Source of the DNA: Paenibacillus agaridevorans
Lineage (GTDB): Bacteria; Bacillota; Bacilli; Paenibacillales; Paenibacillaceae
Assembly: GCF_003112455.1 (NCBI RefSeq)
Contig: NZ_BDQX01000458.1
Span: 396,896-446,378 of the forward strand
Reading direction: 5' to 3'
Length of the DNA: 49,483 bases
Shown one piece after another: positions 7,608-15,146 of the stretch. Under the pieces are notes generated by a model. That model searched no databases and was not told the origin of the DNA. It saw only the letters and a program-made list of their open reading frames with translations. The translations under genes and the position numbers were made by a program. Position 1 is the stretch's first letter, and each line of letters begins with the position of its first letter.

Positions 7608-8003
7608 TTACTTATCCTTCTCCTTAAGGACCGCAATCATCTTGCGAATCCGTTCCGGCAGCGGCAGTCCAAGTCTGCCGTAGTTTTCGGTTACGGAGAT
7701 CAGCTCATTCGCGATATAAAAAAATATAGCCGCCCCCATCGTTACATCCTCCGTGTTCAGAAGCACATCAATCCGATGGGCGAGCAGGACAACGAGGAGC
7801 GATAACCCTTTGCGCGCAAGTCCCCATGCTCCAAATGAACTGCTCAGCCCTTTGCCTTCTTTCAGGGAGGCCGCAATACCCGTTAAATAATCCGCTGCCA
7901 TCGCAACCAAAAGAAACGTCAATGATTCCGACCAGCCGCCAAATGCGAACAATAGAATCGCCCCCATCACCCCGCATGCCGAATTAATCCAAACGAGCGG
8001 CAT
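7608..8003 (-). CDS. Phage holin / toxin-secretion family protein
   Basis: A 131-residue membrane protein. ATG 8003 has AGAGGT 7 bases upstream; an in-frame GTG at 8012 is less likely. Features of the TcdE/UtxA-type holin family: an N-terminal span (GVMGAILLFAFGGW), the AMAADYLTGIAASLKEGKGLSSSFG block, GLARKGLSLLVVLLAHRIDV and AIFFYIANELISVTENYGRLGLPLPERI near the C-terminus. No endolysin or phage genes are adjacent, so it is a solitary chromosomal holin-like protein. Confidence 0.8.
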   Translation of the reverse strand: MPLVWINSACGVMGAILLFAFGGWSESLTFLLVAMAADYLTGIAASLKEGKGLSSSFGAWGLARKGLSLLVVLLAHRIDVLLNTEDVTMGAAIFFYIANELISVTENYGRLGLPLPERIRKMIAVLKEKDK

Positions 8004-8120
8004 CCTCGCCACCTCTTTTCATCGGAGAGTTATAGGATAGGATATGCCTTGCCGCAGAGTCTTGCTTGTTGACTTGTCCCTGCTGCCGCGTTCTCGAAAC
8101 AATTAGGCCGCCCAAAATAA

Positions 8121-8151
8121 AAATAGGACTGGCACCTTTTGGCTCCAGTCC
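8121..8151 (-). terminator. Terminator after ypsA
   Basis: GGACTGG (8126-8132) pairs with CCAGTCC (8145-8151); on the minus strand the stem is followed by TATTTTTATTTT. It lies 8 bases past the ypsA stop and closes the que-ypsA unit. Confidence 0.8.
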
Positions 8152-8158
8152 CTAACTC

Positions 8159-8716
8159 TTATTCCATTTCGAGGTAACTCTCTTCGTCGGCCACGCTTTG
8201 AATATCCTCGGACGTCACGGCCAGGTAACGATAGCCCTCCTCCTGCATTTTCCGCAGTGCACGCTCCTTCATAAAGCGCGGACTTCCTTCGCCGGCATCT
8301 TCGTCATACACGAGAATGATGCCGTCCGACTTGCGCAGCAGAAGCTCGTCCCGAGCCTTGAACTGCCACGGCCCCTCGTAAGGCGCCTTCGATACGGCCG
8401 CGTAATAATCAACTTGCTTAAGAAGATCGCGGTAATAGGTCTGCTTCTCTTCTTTCCAATTCTCCTCTTGATTTTGGAATGCCGTCAGAATGGACAGCTT
8501 GAGCTGAGGATATTGCGGCTTCAGGTCGATCGCCGCTTCGCAAGCCCATAAATCCACCCCGTACCCGCCGGGCGTGATCACCCATTCCAAGCCTTCCTCC
8601 AGCAGTGGAATCAGCTTGTTCGTGATCGCTTGACGAATATAGGGGATACCCTTGTGCTTCTGGTTGAAGATGCCCAGCTCATGCGCGCGATAGCCGGTGA
8701 CGAGTATAGTCTTCAT
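8159..8716 (-). CDS. ypsA: YpsA/DUF1273 family SLOG protein
   Basis: A 185-residue protein matching YpsA: KTILVTGYRAHELGIF at the N-terminus, ITPGGYGVDLWACEAA, then KQVDYYAAVSKAPYEGPWQF and a SDGIILVYDEDAGEGSPRF block. The family adopts a SLOG/LOG-type Rossmann fold predicted to bind nucleotides; in Bacillus YpsA has been linked to cell division and stress. The ATG is 3 bases beyond the queF stop, so it is almost certainly translated from the que mRNA, an arrangement that does not by itself show a role in queuosine. Confidence 0.88.
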   Translation of the reverse strand: MKTILVTGYRAHELGIFNQKHKGIPYIRQAITNKLIPLLEEGLEWVITPGGYGVDLWACEAAIDLKPQYPQLKLSILTAFQNQEENWKEEKQTYYRDLLKQVDYYAAVSKAPYEGPWQFKARDELLLRKSDGIILVYDEDAGEGSPRFMKERALRKMQEEGYRYLAVTSEDIQSVADEESYLEME

Positions 8717-8719
8717 ACG

Positions 8720-9217
8720 CTAGCGGTTATCGACTTTCTCGGGATACAGGTCATGATTCATAAGACGGTAGGAAGCCATTTCCTCAAACTTCGTGCCAGG
8801 ACGTCCCCAATTGCAGTATGGATCGATGGAGATGCCGCCTCGCGGCGTAAACTTGCCCCAAACCTCGATAAAACGGGGATCCATGAGCTTGATCAGATCA
8901 TTCATAATAATGTTCATACAATCCTCATGGAAGTCGCCGTGATTCCGAAAGCTGAACAGATACAGCTTTAGCGACTTGCTCTCAACCATCTTAACATCCG
9001 GAATGTAAGAGATGTAGATCGTCGCAAAGTCGGGCTGTCCCGTGATCGGGCATAGACTCGTAAACTCCGGACAATTAAATTTGACAAAATAATCGCGGCC
9101 GGGATGTTTGTTATCAAACGATTCCAGCACCTCCGGTGCGTAGTGGAACGGGTACTTCGTCCCTTGATTCCCGAGCAGCGTAATGCGGTCCAATTCTTCC
9201 TTTTGCCTACCTTCCAT
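8720..9217 (-). CDS. queF: NADPH-dependent 7-cyano-7-deazaguanine reductase
   Basis: A 165-residue monofunctional type QueF that reduces preQ0 to preQ1. The catalytic Cys is at about residue 56 in FTSLCPITGQPDF with its Asp at 63; the substrate-binding FRNHGDFHE motif follows. AAAGGAAG precedes the ATG. It lies downstream of queE, separated by a 174-bp palindromic element, and is directly coupled to ypsA. Confidence 0.96.
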   Translation of the reverse strand: MEGRQKEELDRITLLGNQGTKYPFHYAPEVLESFDNKHPGRDYFVKFNCPEFTSLCPITGQPDFATIYISYIPDVKMVESKSLKLYLFSFRNHGDFHEDCMNIIMNDLIKLMDPRFIEVWGKFTPRGGISIDPYCNWGRPGTKFEEMASYRLMNHDLYPEKVDNR

Positions 9218-9292
9218 TCTTGCACTTCCTTTCGATCTATTTTTCTCTTTAAGTATTTAAGGGGTTTGTTGGTTCTTGCACTTAAATAAAAT

Positions 9293-9466
9293 GGAGGTTC
9301 AAAAAGCCGCTTTTCAGCACCGAGAAGATTGGACGAAGCTAGAAACTGAGTATCGGAGCGTAGCGGAGCTACGTGAGAAACGGAAGTTTCGGCTGAGTTC
9401 AATATTCGACGCCGAATAATCACCTCCGAATAGGCTACGTGATGGGAAGCGGCTTTTTGAACTACC
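9293..9466. repeat. 174-bp palindromic element (MITE/structured-RNA candidate) between queE and queF
   Basis: The two ends are a nearly perfect inverted repeat: left GGAGGTTCAAAAAGCCGCTT (from 9293), right its complement ending at 9466 (15 bases identical around TTCAAAAAGCCGCTT, 18 of 20 overall). Inside are short hairpins: GTAGC/GCTAC, GAAAC/GTTTC (GGAA loop) and TATTCG/CGAATA. No ORF with a start and ribosome site is convincing. The right end touches the queE stop codon. I see no clear target-site duplication. The look is that of a small non-autonomous mobile element or a dispersed structured repeat. Confidence 0.7.
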
Positions 9467-10281
9467 TATACGCCTTTTTTGTTGCCATATATCCAGGTGT
9501 GGAGTTGGGGAAGTACGTGCACGCCACGGAGCGACTCGTCCGGCATTGTCCGGCTAATCAGCCATTCATAACGCTCTACGAGATAAGGCAGCATCGCTTG
9601 CGGGTCCGTCTCCGTCAGATTACCGTTCCCCGCTTGAAGATAGAACGGTACATCGCGGTAACGGGCATGTACCTTGCGTGCGTAATCCAAGTCGGCATCG
9701 TCAAAGATGACGACCTTGAGACAGAAACCGTTCCCGGCCTCGCCCAGCCTTGATACAATATCATCCAGCGTGTCCCAGTTCGTCGTCATGCCGGAGCTTG
9801 GCGGCTTGGGCGACAACGTCAGATCGTCGATGGCCGTGAACCATGGCTGCCAGCGGCTTCCCTGCGTCTCCAGAGCGACTTTGCAGCCTCGATCTTGCAA
9901 GCCCTGTATCAACGCTGAGAGCTGCGGCAAAAGGGCAGGATTGCCGCCTGAGATCGTTACATGGTCAAACGTGCCGCCGCCGATCTTTTCCAGCTCCTCG
10001 ATAATCGCCGCTGCGGACAGCAGACGAATATCGTCCTTGCCGGAGCCGTCCCACGTGAAGGCCGAGTCGCACCAGCTGCAGCTGTAGTCGCAGCCGGCGG
10101 TGCGGACGAACATCGTTTTGCGGCCGACAACCATGCCTTCTCCCTGCACCGTCGGTCCGAACACTTCCAGCACGGGTATAGGTCTAGCAGCGCCGACCAA
10201 GCCGGATGCTGTACCGGATGCCTTTCCGGCGTTAGCCAACGCCGCCGAATCAGATCTTCTCGACCGTTGAAAATCAGTCAT
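9466..10281 (-). CDS. queE: 7-carboxy-7-deazaguanine synthase (radical SAM)
   Basis: 271 residues from ATG 10281, which overlaps the end of queD by 8 bases. The radical-SAM cluster motif C-x3-C-x2-C is CDYSCSWC (Cys 64, 68, 71), preceded by EVFGPTVQGEGMVVGRKTMFVR, typical of QueE, and followed by VTISGGNPAL (GGxP region). The C-terminus HVLPQLHTWIYGNKKGV matches the family. It converts 6-carboxytetrahydropterin to 7-carboxy-7-deazaguanine. The first 30 residues are a low-complexity extension. Confidence 0.95.
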   Translation of the reverse strand: MTDFQRSRRSDSAALANAGKASGTASGLVGAARPIPVLEVFGPTVQGEGMVVGRKTMFVRTAGCDYSCSWCDSAFTWDGSGKDDIRLLSAAAIIEELEKIGGGTFDHVTISGGNPALLPQLSALIQGLQDRGCKVALETQGSRWQPWFTAIDDLTLSPKPPSSGMTTNWDTLDDIVSRLGEAGNGFCLKVVIFDDADLDYARKVHARYRDVPFYLQAGNGNLTETDPQAMLPYLVERYEWLISRTMPDESLRGVHVLPQLHTWIYGNKKGV

Positions 10282-10720
10282 TGCCCTTCCCCTTCCGCTT
10301 GGGCCGATAGATGCAATAACTCGTCGGAGTCTCGCGCAGGAAAACCTGCAGACATTGCGGACGGTTCGGCAGGCTGTCCAGATGCGTTTGCACAAGGTCG
10401 TGGATGACCCGCGCGACGACCTCCGTCGTCGGAAACCGATGGGATATGCCATTGTCGAAGCTGTCGGTATCTTCGTTAAGCAGGGTGTGATCGAATCGGT
10501 TGTGAATCAGTTGTTTAATAATGGCGAAATTGACCAGGAAGCCGGAATCGTCGAGTTCTCCCCCCGCGACCGTCACATTGGCGAAATACGTATGCCCATG
10601 CGTCAAGCGGCATTTGCCAGCATCGTCAGAAGGGATGTAATGCGCTGCTGCGAAATGAAAGTCCTTGTTCAGCTCGTAGCAATAATCATGTTGGACAGAT
10701 GGATAAATTTGCTGCAGCAT
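10274..10720 (-). CDS. queD: 6-carboxytetrahydropterin synthase
   Basis: 148 residues from ATG 10720, which shares its A with the queC TGA (TGATG), a sure sign of coupling; a longer in-frame upstream extension would overlap queC. Zinc His residues appear in FHFAAAHYI (His 27) and LTHGH (His 41 and 43), the catalytic Cys is near 37 (GKCRLTHGHTY), and the C-terminus carries LRETPTSYC. It makes 6-carboxytetrahydropterin from dihydroneopterin triphosphate in the queuosine pathway. Confidence 0.95.
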   Translation of the reverse strand: MLQQIYPSVQHDYCYELNKDFHFAAAHYIPSDDAGKCRLTHGHTYFANVTVAGGELDDSGFLVNFAIIKQLIHNRFDHTLLNEDTDSFDNGISHRFPTTEVVARVIHDLVQTHLDSLPNRPQCLQVFLRETPTSYCIYRPKRKGKGND

Positions 10721-11388
10721 CAGCGTCCCGCCTCTCTCGAACCACGGATTGCCAAATAATCGGCAAGCCCTTTGCGACGCAGCTTGCAGGCCGGACATTC
10801 GCCGCAGCCATCTGCCAGCATGCCATTATAACAAGTGAGCGTGCGCTCCCGAACGAAGTCGAAGGCGCCGAGCTCGTCGGCCAGTTCCCAAGTCTCCGCT
10901 TTGTTGAGCCACATGAGCGGCGTATCGATCACGAAGCCGTAATCCATCGACAGATTCAGCGTAACGTTAAGCGACTTAATAAAGACGTCGCGGCAATCCG
11001 GATAACCGCTGAAGTCGGTCTCGCAGACGCCGGTTACAATATGCTTCGCTCCAATCCCTTTCGCGAGCACGGCTGCGAATGTCAAGAACAGCAGATTTCG
11101 GCCGTCGACGAAAGTTGTCGGGAGCTCGCCTTCCTTTTGCTCGATTGCAATGTCGTCGCGAGTCAGCGCGTTCGGCGCGAGCTGATTCAGCAGCGACATA
11201 TCGAGAATATGATGTTTGATGCCAAGCGTTCCAGCAATCTCGGCGGCGCAATCCAGCTCCAGCTTATGTCTCTGGCCGTAGTCGAACGTGATTGCTTCCA
11301 CTTCCGAGAACCGGCTCATCGCCCAGAACAGGCATGTCGTGCTGTCTTGCCCGCCGCTGAAAACGACGACGGCTTTTTCTAGTTTCAT
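10720..11388 (-). CDS. queC: 7-cyano-7-deazaguanine synthase
   Basis: 222 residues from ATG 11388 with GGAGAGGTGG upstream. The PP-loop ATP motif SGGQDST is at residues 11-17; FDYGQRHKLEL and VDGRNLLFLTFAAVLA are family blocks. The zinc-binding cysteines are TCYNG plus CGECPACKLR near the end. It converts 7-carboxy-7-deazaguanine to preQ0. First gene of queC-queD-queE-queF, behind a preQ1 riboswitch. Confidence 0.96.
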   Translation of the reverse strand: MKLEKAVVVFSGGQDSTTCLFWAMSRFSEVEAITFDYGQRHKLELDCAAEIAGTLGIKHHILDMSLLNQLAPNALTRDDIAIEQKEGELPTTFVDGRNLLFLTFAAVLAKGIGAKHIVTGVCETDFSGYPDCRDVFIKSLNVTLNLSMDYGFVIDTPLMWLNKAETWELADELGAFDFVRERTLTCYNGMLADGCGECPACKLRRKGLADYLAIRGSREAGR

Positions 11389-11462
11389 GTAGTTTCCACC
11401 TCTCCTGAAGTAGAAGACGGATATTCGCGACGGGACCGTACGATCCCTTGTCAATAAGAAAC

Positions 11463-11504
11463 GGCGCGTGAGGCGCTCCCTCCAAGGGAGCGACGCGACG
11501 CGCC
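11463..11504 (-). other. Second hairpin in the queC leader
   Basis: Between the riboswitch terminator and queC. Inner stem CGCTCCCT/AGGGAGCG (loop CCA) inside an outer GGCGCGT/ACGCGCC stem. On the mRNA strand it is followed by GTTTCTTATT, not a clean T run. It may be a weak second terminator or an mRNA-stabilising structure; the role is not shown by sequence. Confidence 0.55.
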
Positions 11505-11510
11505 GAACAC

Positions 11511-11543
11511 AAAAACGACGTTGCCCTAGGCGGGCAATCGTTT
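11511..11543 (-). terminator. Riboswitch expression-platform terminator
   Basis: On the minus strand, AACGATTGCCC, a GCCTA loop, GGGCAACGTCGTT and then Ts (TTTTTG). It lies directly after the preQ1 aptamer, so ligand binding probably switches transcription into queC, as in other Bacillota que operons. Confidence 0.82.
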
Positions 11544-11546
11544 CGT

Positions 11547-11582
11547 TTAGTTTTTTATAGAGGGAGTTCGCGAACCTCTCCC
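11547..11582 (-). promoter_or_regulatory. preQ1-I riboswitch aptamer
   Basis: Minus-strand reading: GAGAGGTTCGCGAACT, then CCCTCTATAAAAAACTAA. P1 is AGAGG/CCTCT, and the A-rich tail AAAAAACTAA that folds back as the pseudoknot is perfectly conserved. This matches the class-I preQ1 riboswitch found upstream of queCDEF in Bacillus. It controls the whole operon downstream. Confidence 0.93.
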
Positions 11583-11720
11583 GGCATGCTGGCGAAGGGA
11601 AATGTAACCGGACATCTTCGCGGCAGCAACCGGAGTTGCATCTTCAATTGTTCACTCGTACTATAGCACAGCGCTTGCGGAATTGAAATAGAGAGTATTG
11701 ACAATGCTGCAACGTTTCGC

Positions 11721-12242
11721 TCACTTAAGCAACCTGTCCAGCTCCCTCAATGTTAATACTATATGGTCCAGCAATTCAGGCAAATCCTCCATCTGCTCTT
11801 CTCCGATTCCCCTGCCGAAATCAAGTTCGGCCAGATGACGAACATTACTTTCCTGACTGCCATACACGGTGCTAATCGTCTGGACAAGCGTCAGCGGATT
11901 GCCCCAGATGCCCTTAAAACATCGCTCCACCGTCTCGCATGTTCCGGCTGTTCCGTCTGTCTCCAGATGGAACCGCAGCGTAAGACGGCATGTGGACGCT
12001 GCGCCCGGTATCTCCAAAATTTCGTCGGACAACTCCTTAAGCGAGGAGCTTAGCAGCAGCTCTGCCGTCGTCGTTCCTCCGTCCGCCAAGCGGCATGACA
12101 ATGACAGCTCGCGCGACAGCACGGCCATATCCAACAAATCACGCCTGCCTGTAACGTCAATTTTGCGATCCAGATTATCTAGGTCGTATAGCTCATTCTC
12201 CAGCGCTACCTTTACATTTTCAAATACGGTTGGATGAAACAT
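11721..12242 (-). CDS. Uncharacterised protein, 173 residues
   Basis: From ATG 12242 with GAGGGGGAG upstream. N-terminus MFHPTVFENVKVALENELYDLDNLD, an alternating strand pattern in the middle (STCRLTLRFHLETDG), and an end with DLPELLDHIVLTLRELDRLLK. No signal peptide or membrane span. I do not recognise a named family; it looks like a conserved cytoplasmic protein of Paenibacillaceae. Divergent from the J-like membrane gene. Confidence 0.6.
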   Translation of the reverse strand: MFHPTVFENVKVALENELYDLDNLDRKIDVTGRRDLLDMAVLSRELSLSCRLADGGTTTAELLLSSSLKELSDEILEIPGAASTCRLTLRFHLETDGTAGTCETVERCFKGIWGNPLTLVQTISTVYGSQESNVRHLAELDFGRGIGEEQMEDLPELLDHIVLTLRELDRLLK

Positions 12243-12446
12243 ACCGCTCCCCCTCAATTAGCCGAATCAGCCTGTAAACCAGCCTCATTCCAGTATAACA
12301 AACGATTGGATCGGCGGTAGGCAAAAATACCCGTCGTCTTCCCCTCACCCAAGTTTGCCGTACGCCCCGGAAATCCGTATACTTATAAGAAGAGATACGC
12401 AAGCTCTGCTTGCCAATCATGAGAGCAGCATAATCGAGGTGACCGA

Positions 12447-13361
12447 GTGGAAAAGTTGGATGACTTAAAAGAAGCTTACACATTGTTGGGTCTGGAGGAG
12501 TTCGCCCCCAAGGAAGAGGTCGAGAAACGTTATACGACGTTAATGCGCCGAGAGCGGTCCAGATCGCGGGCAGAGGTTGAAAGCGCCTCCCAGGGTGACG
12601 ACTTCGCGAAAGTAACGGCGGCGTACAAGCTGATCCTTGCCTATGAGGACCGCAAGATCACTGACGCCTTCAACGAACAGGAATACGGCAAGTTCAAGGG
12701 GATGGCAGGCAGAGCCCAGAAGATCGATCACTTCTGGCGTTATTACAAAATTCATACGTTCGTCGCAATCGCACTAATCGCCGCAATTATTTATGGAATC
12801 AACAGCTACATCGACAAACGCGAATATCAGAAATATTTGGCCAGCCTGCCGCCTATTGATCTTAGCGTTTCGTTTTACGGCACTTTTATGGAACCGGACA
12901 ACAAGGACAGCAAGGAAATGACAAATGCGGCCATGCTGAGCGCCTTTCCGGAATGGAAGCGCGTTGAGTCCAACATTGTATTCGTACCTCAGGACGACAT
13001 GAATCAATACGCCTACCTGCAGAAAGCCGTTGTCACATTAATGTCGGAGAAACCGGACATCTACATTATGGACCGTGCCATGTTCGAGTGGATCGGCAGA
13101 CAAGGCGCGCTGCTGGAGCTTGACGGCAAGCCCGAGATCAGCGGAGCCGGAGAGGATCGGACGAGAAAGCTGACAACGGAGGATGTACCCGAGGAACGTA
13201 TCTACGGCATCGATCTTAAGGATACCAAGTTGGACAAGGACCTGCCTCTCATAAAACCTGCAGAGGATCTGATTATCGCCGTTCGCGTCAATGCCGAACG
13301 TCCTGACAAGGCTCTGGAGTTTATCGAGACTTATCTGGCGAACGGTGCGGCGCAGGAATAA
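12447..13361 (+). CDS. J-domain-like membrane-anchored protein
   Basis: 304 residues from a GTG at 12447 with GAGGTGACC upstream. Residues about 5-75 look like a degenerate J domain (DLKEAYTLLGLEE...EEVEKRYTTLMRR...FAKVTAAYKLIL), but the HPD tripeptide that stimulates DnaK is missing. A transmembrane span follows at about 105-122 (FVAIALIAAIIYGINSYI). The outer domain, about 180 residues, has DLSVSFYGTFMEPDN, VVTLMSEKPDIYIMDRAMFEWIG and LIIAVRVNAERPDKALEFIETYL, with a periplasmic-binding-like flavour. Followed by a strong terminator. Confidence 0.65.
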   Translation: MEKLDDLKEAYTLLGLEEFAPKEEVEKRYTTLMRRERSRSRAEVESASQGDDFAKVTAAYKLILAYEDRKITDAFNEQEYGKFKGMAGRAQKIDHFWRYYKIHTFVAIALIAAIIYGINSYIDKREYQKYLASLPPIDLSVSFYGTFMEPDNKDSKEMTNAAMLSAFPEWKRVESNIVFVPQDDMNQYAYLQKAVVTLMSEKPDIYIMDRAMFEWIGRQGALLELDGKPEISGAGEDRTRKLTTEDVPEERIYGIDLKDTKLDKDLPLIKPAEDLIIAVRVNAERPDKALEFIETYLANGAAQE

Positions 13362-13380
13362 GATGCAAATGATTGAATAC

Positions 13381-13418
13381 CGCAAAGCCCCCGTCCATGC
13401 GCTGGCGGGGGCTTTGCG
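13381..13418 (+). terminator. Intrinsic terminator after J-like gene
   Basis: CGCAAAGCCCCCG (13381-13393) pairs perfectly with CGGGGGCTTTGCG (13406-13418). It lies 20 bases after the stop codon. Confidence 0.8.
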
Positions 13419-13430
13419 ATGTGAACCAAT

Positions 13431-13911
13431 AGAGCGATGCTAACAACTTAACTCTGCGAAAGTAGCTCCTTCGAAGGAATTAGAGCGATGCCAACGACTT
13501 AAATCTGCGAAAGCAGCACCTTCGAAGAAAATAGAGCGATGCCAACGACTTAACTCCGCCAAATCAGCACCTTCGAGAAAAATAGATCGATGTCGACGAC
13601 TTAACTCCGCGAAAGCTGCACCTTCGAAGAAAATAGAGCGATGCCAGCGACTTAACTCCGCCAAAGCAGCAACTTCGAGGGAAATAGATCGGTGCGAACG
13701 ACTTAAATCTGCGAAAGCAGCACCTTCAAGGGAAATAGATCGATGTTACCGACTTAACTCCGCCAAAGCAGCACCTTCGAGGGAATTAGAGCGATGCTAC
13801 CGACTTAACTCCGCGAAAGCTGCACCTTCGTAGAAAATTGAGCGATACCACCGACTTAAATCTACAAAAGCAGCTCCTTCGAGGGAAATAGATCGGTGCC
13901 AGCGATGTTGC
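13431..13911. repeat. Tandem array A: ten 51-bp units
   Basis: Anchors AGAGCGATG/AGATCGATG occur at 13431, 13482, 13533, 13584, 13635, 13686, 13737, 13788, 13839 and 13890, each exactly 51 bases apart. The core is CGACTTAA(C/A)TC, then GCGAAAGCAGCACCTTCGA. Units 13482 and 13686 contain a perfect CTGC-GAAA-GCAG stem-loop (13505-13516, 13709-13720). Because 51 is a multiple of three, a 17-residue repeat ORF is open on the minus strand, but it has no ribosome site and I do not call it. Related in sequence to array C. Confidence 0.9.
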
Positions 13912-13962
13912 TCACTCAGCGCGAAAGCAACTGCTTGCTTAATTACTCAGTTAATTACTCAG

Positions 13963-14169
13963 TTAATCCCTCCCATTCCGCCCCACCCAGTGATACAGCG
14001 GGAAGCCGATGGCGCCGGCGATGCCGACATACTTGGTGGCGTGGTAGAAGGCGACGGAGCCAAGATGTTCGTTAAACCGCCTCTTGAATTTCGTAAAGAT
14101 GAACTGTCCGCCACGGAAAGTCCTCCTGCTTAAGCTGATTTTATATTGATCTGTTCGTTTGAGGAACAA
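13963..14169 (-). CDS. Possible small hydrophobic protein (doubtful)
   Basis: An open frame ending HLGSVAFYHATKYVGIAGAIGFPLYHWVGRN looks protein-like, with one hydrophobic span. The formal start is a TTG at 14169 without a good ribosome site. GGAGGA at about 14126-14131 fits a GTG in another frame (encoding a Ser/Pro-rich peptide) better. Reported only because the 14.0-14.3 kb stretch otherwise holds no gene. Confidence 0.2.
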   Translation of the reverse strand: MFLKRTDQYKISLSRRTFRGGQFIFTKFKRRFNEHLGSVAFYHATKYVGIAGAIGFPLYHWVGRNGRD

Positions 14170-14219
14170 GCCAAAAAACTAGGGGGTCAACAAAAGCTGC
14201 AGTAAACAAATTCAAGCGA

Positions 14220-14264
14220 CAAGAGCCGTCCACTCCGCTTTTTAAGCGGAATGGACGGCTCTTG
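14220..14264 (-). terminator. Hairpin closing the rha-lut unit
   Basis: CAAGAGCCGTCCA (14220-14232) pairs with TGGACGGCTCTTG (14252-14264), with an inner TCCGCTT/AAGCGGA arm. It lies 25 bases past the lutC stop. No long T tract follows on the minus strand. Confidence 0.65.
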
Positions 14265-14289
14265 CATTTATCGTATTGTACATTGCATG

Positions 14290-15075
14290 CTACCCGACAA
14301 TCAACGCGTAGACGACGCCAGGGCCGTGCACCCCGATCGTCAGGTCGTTTTCGATGTCTGAGGAGCGGCTTGGTCCCGTGATGAAGTGGACGCCGGCTGG
14401 CAGCGCCTCACGGCCCGCCTCGTCTAACCCGATCAACACCTCGCCCAGCCGCGTCTTTAGACGTTCCGCAGGGATGACGATAAAGAGCACCGTCGGCAGC
14501 AGGCTGACAGAACGCCCCTTCTCCTTCGACGACGTTACGACAACGGAGCCCGTATAGGCTACGGCATGATCCGCCTGTACAACGCCGAAGTCCGCTTCGG
14601 CCGCGCGTGCCTTCCAAGGCTGTTGTTCGTCGCTGTTCCAAACGGACACCTGCACGTCTGGCAGAGCCTCCTCCAGCCCGAGTCCCGCTAATGTCGGATC
14701 GTCCTGGCGGACGAGAAACTTCGCGCCCATCTCCTCGGCTTTGGCCGTAATGTAGGCGGAGACTTCATCCATGCTCCCCAGCTTCGCGACATGGCCGCCC
14801 ACGGACAACCAGTTGTCCGAAAACGCGTCGATTTTCTGTTCGGTCGTCCAGTCCAGTTCTCTCCAGAAGTCGGGAGCGCCGCGATAAGGATGCTTCGGAG
14901 CCGTCGTCATCCGCGGATGGCGCAGGCGCTCCGAGATATTATTCATAAATCGCTCCTGCTTCTGCCGCGACTGCTCCGCCAGGCGAGCCAGCCATTGCTC
15001 GCGAGACTCGTCGCCTTGGCTTCCGCCAGTTGGCCGGGCAGCGTCGCTCCCCGTCTGAGTCACATGTTTACTCAT
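14290..15075 (-). CDS. lutC: Lactate utilization protein C
   Basis: 261 residues from ATG 15075 with GGGAGGT upstream. The C-terminal LUD domain shows ADFGVVQADHAVAYTGSVVV, the SVSLLPTVLFIVIPAERL block and HFITGPSRSSDIENDLTIGVHGPG, diagnostic for LutC/YvbY. With LutA and LutB it forms the iron-sulfur L-lactate dehydrogenase complex giving pyruvate. Last gene of the long rha-lut unit; 71 bases after lutB. Confidence 0.95.
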   Translation of the reverse strand: MSKHVTQTGSDAARPTGGSQGDESREQWLARLAEQSRQKQERFMNNISERLRHPRMTTAPKHPYRGAPDFWRELDWTTEQKIDAFSDNWLSVGGHVAKLGSMDEVSAYITAKAEEMGAKFLVRQDDPTLAGLGLEEALPDVQVSVWNSDEQQPWKARAAEADFGVVQADHAVAYTGSVVVTSSKEKGRSVSLLPTVLFIVIPAERLKTRLGEVLIGLDEAGREALPAGVHFITGPSRSSDIENDLTIGVHGPGVVYALIVG

Positions 15076-15146
15076 GTCTATACCTCCCTTGCCGCCCCTC
15101 GGAGTCGGCCACGTCAACGAAAGACCCGGCCATTTTCTCGGCCGCA

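Noticed and set aside
7608..8003. Prophage remnant signalled by the holin-like gene
   Set aside because: No lysin, integrase, structural genes or attachment repeats nearby; solitary holin-like proteins are common in Bacillota.
8968..9423. 151-codon minus-strand ORF across the palindromic element and queF
   Set aside because: It runs out of phase through queF and the repeat element; the protein has no family character.
13440..13664. Minus-strand 17-residue repeat ORF in array A
   Set aside because: Same reason: by-product of the 51-bp period, without start signals.
13743..13752. LacI-type operator ATGTTACCGA inside array A
   Set aside because: It is one sequence variant of the repeat unit, far from a promoter, and lacks the second half-site. 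It does show that the 10-base core can arise by chance, which weakens but does not cancel the fuc/dehydrogenase match of 12 bases in a promoter.
13431..13911. CRISPR array
   Set aside because: The whole unit repeats; there are no unique spacers of constant size between short conserved repeats, and no cas genes occur in the window. Holds for arrays B and C as well.
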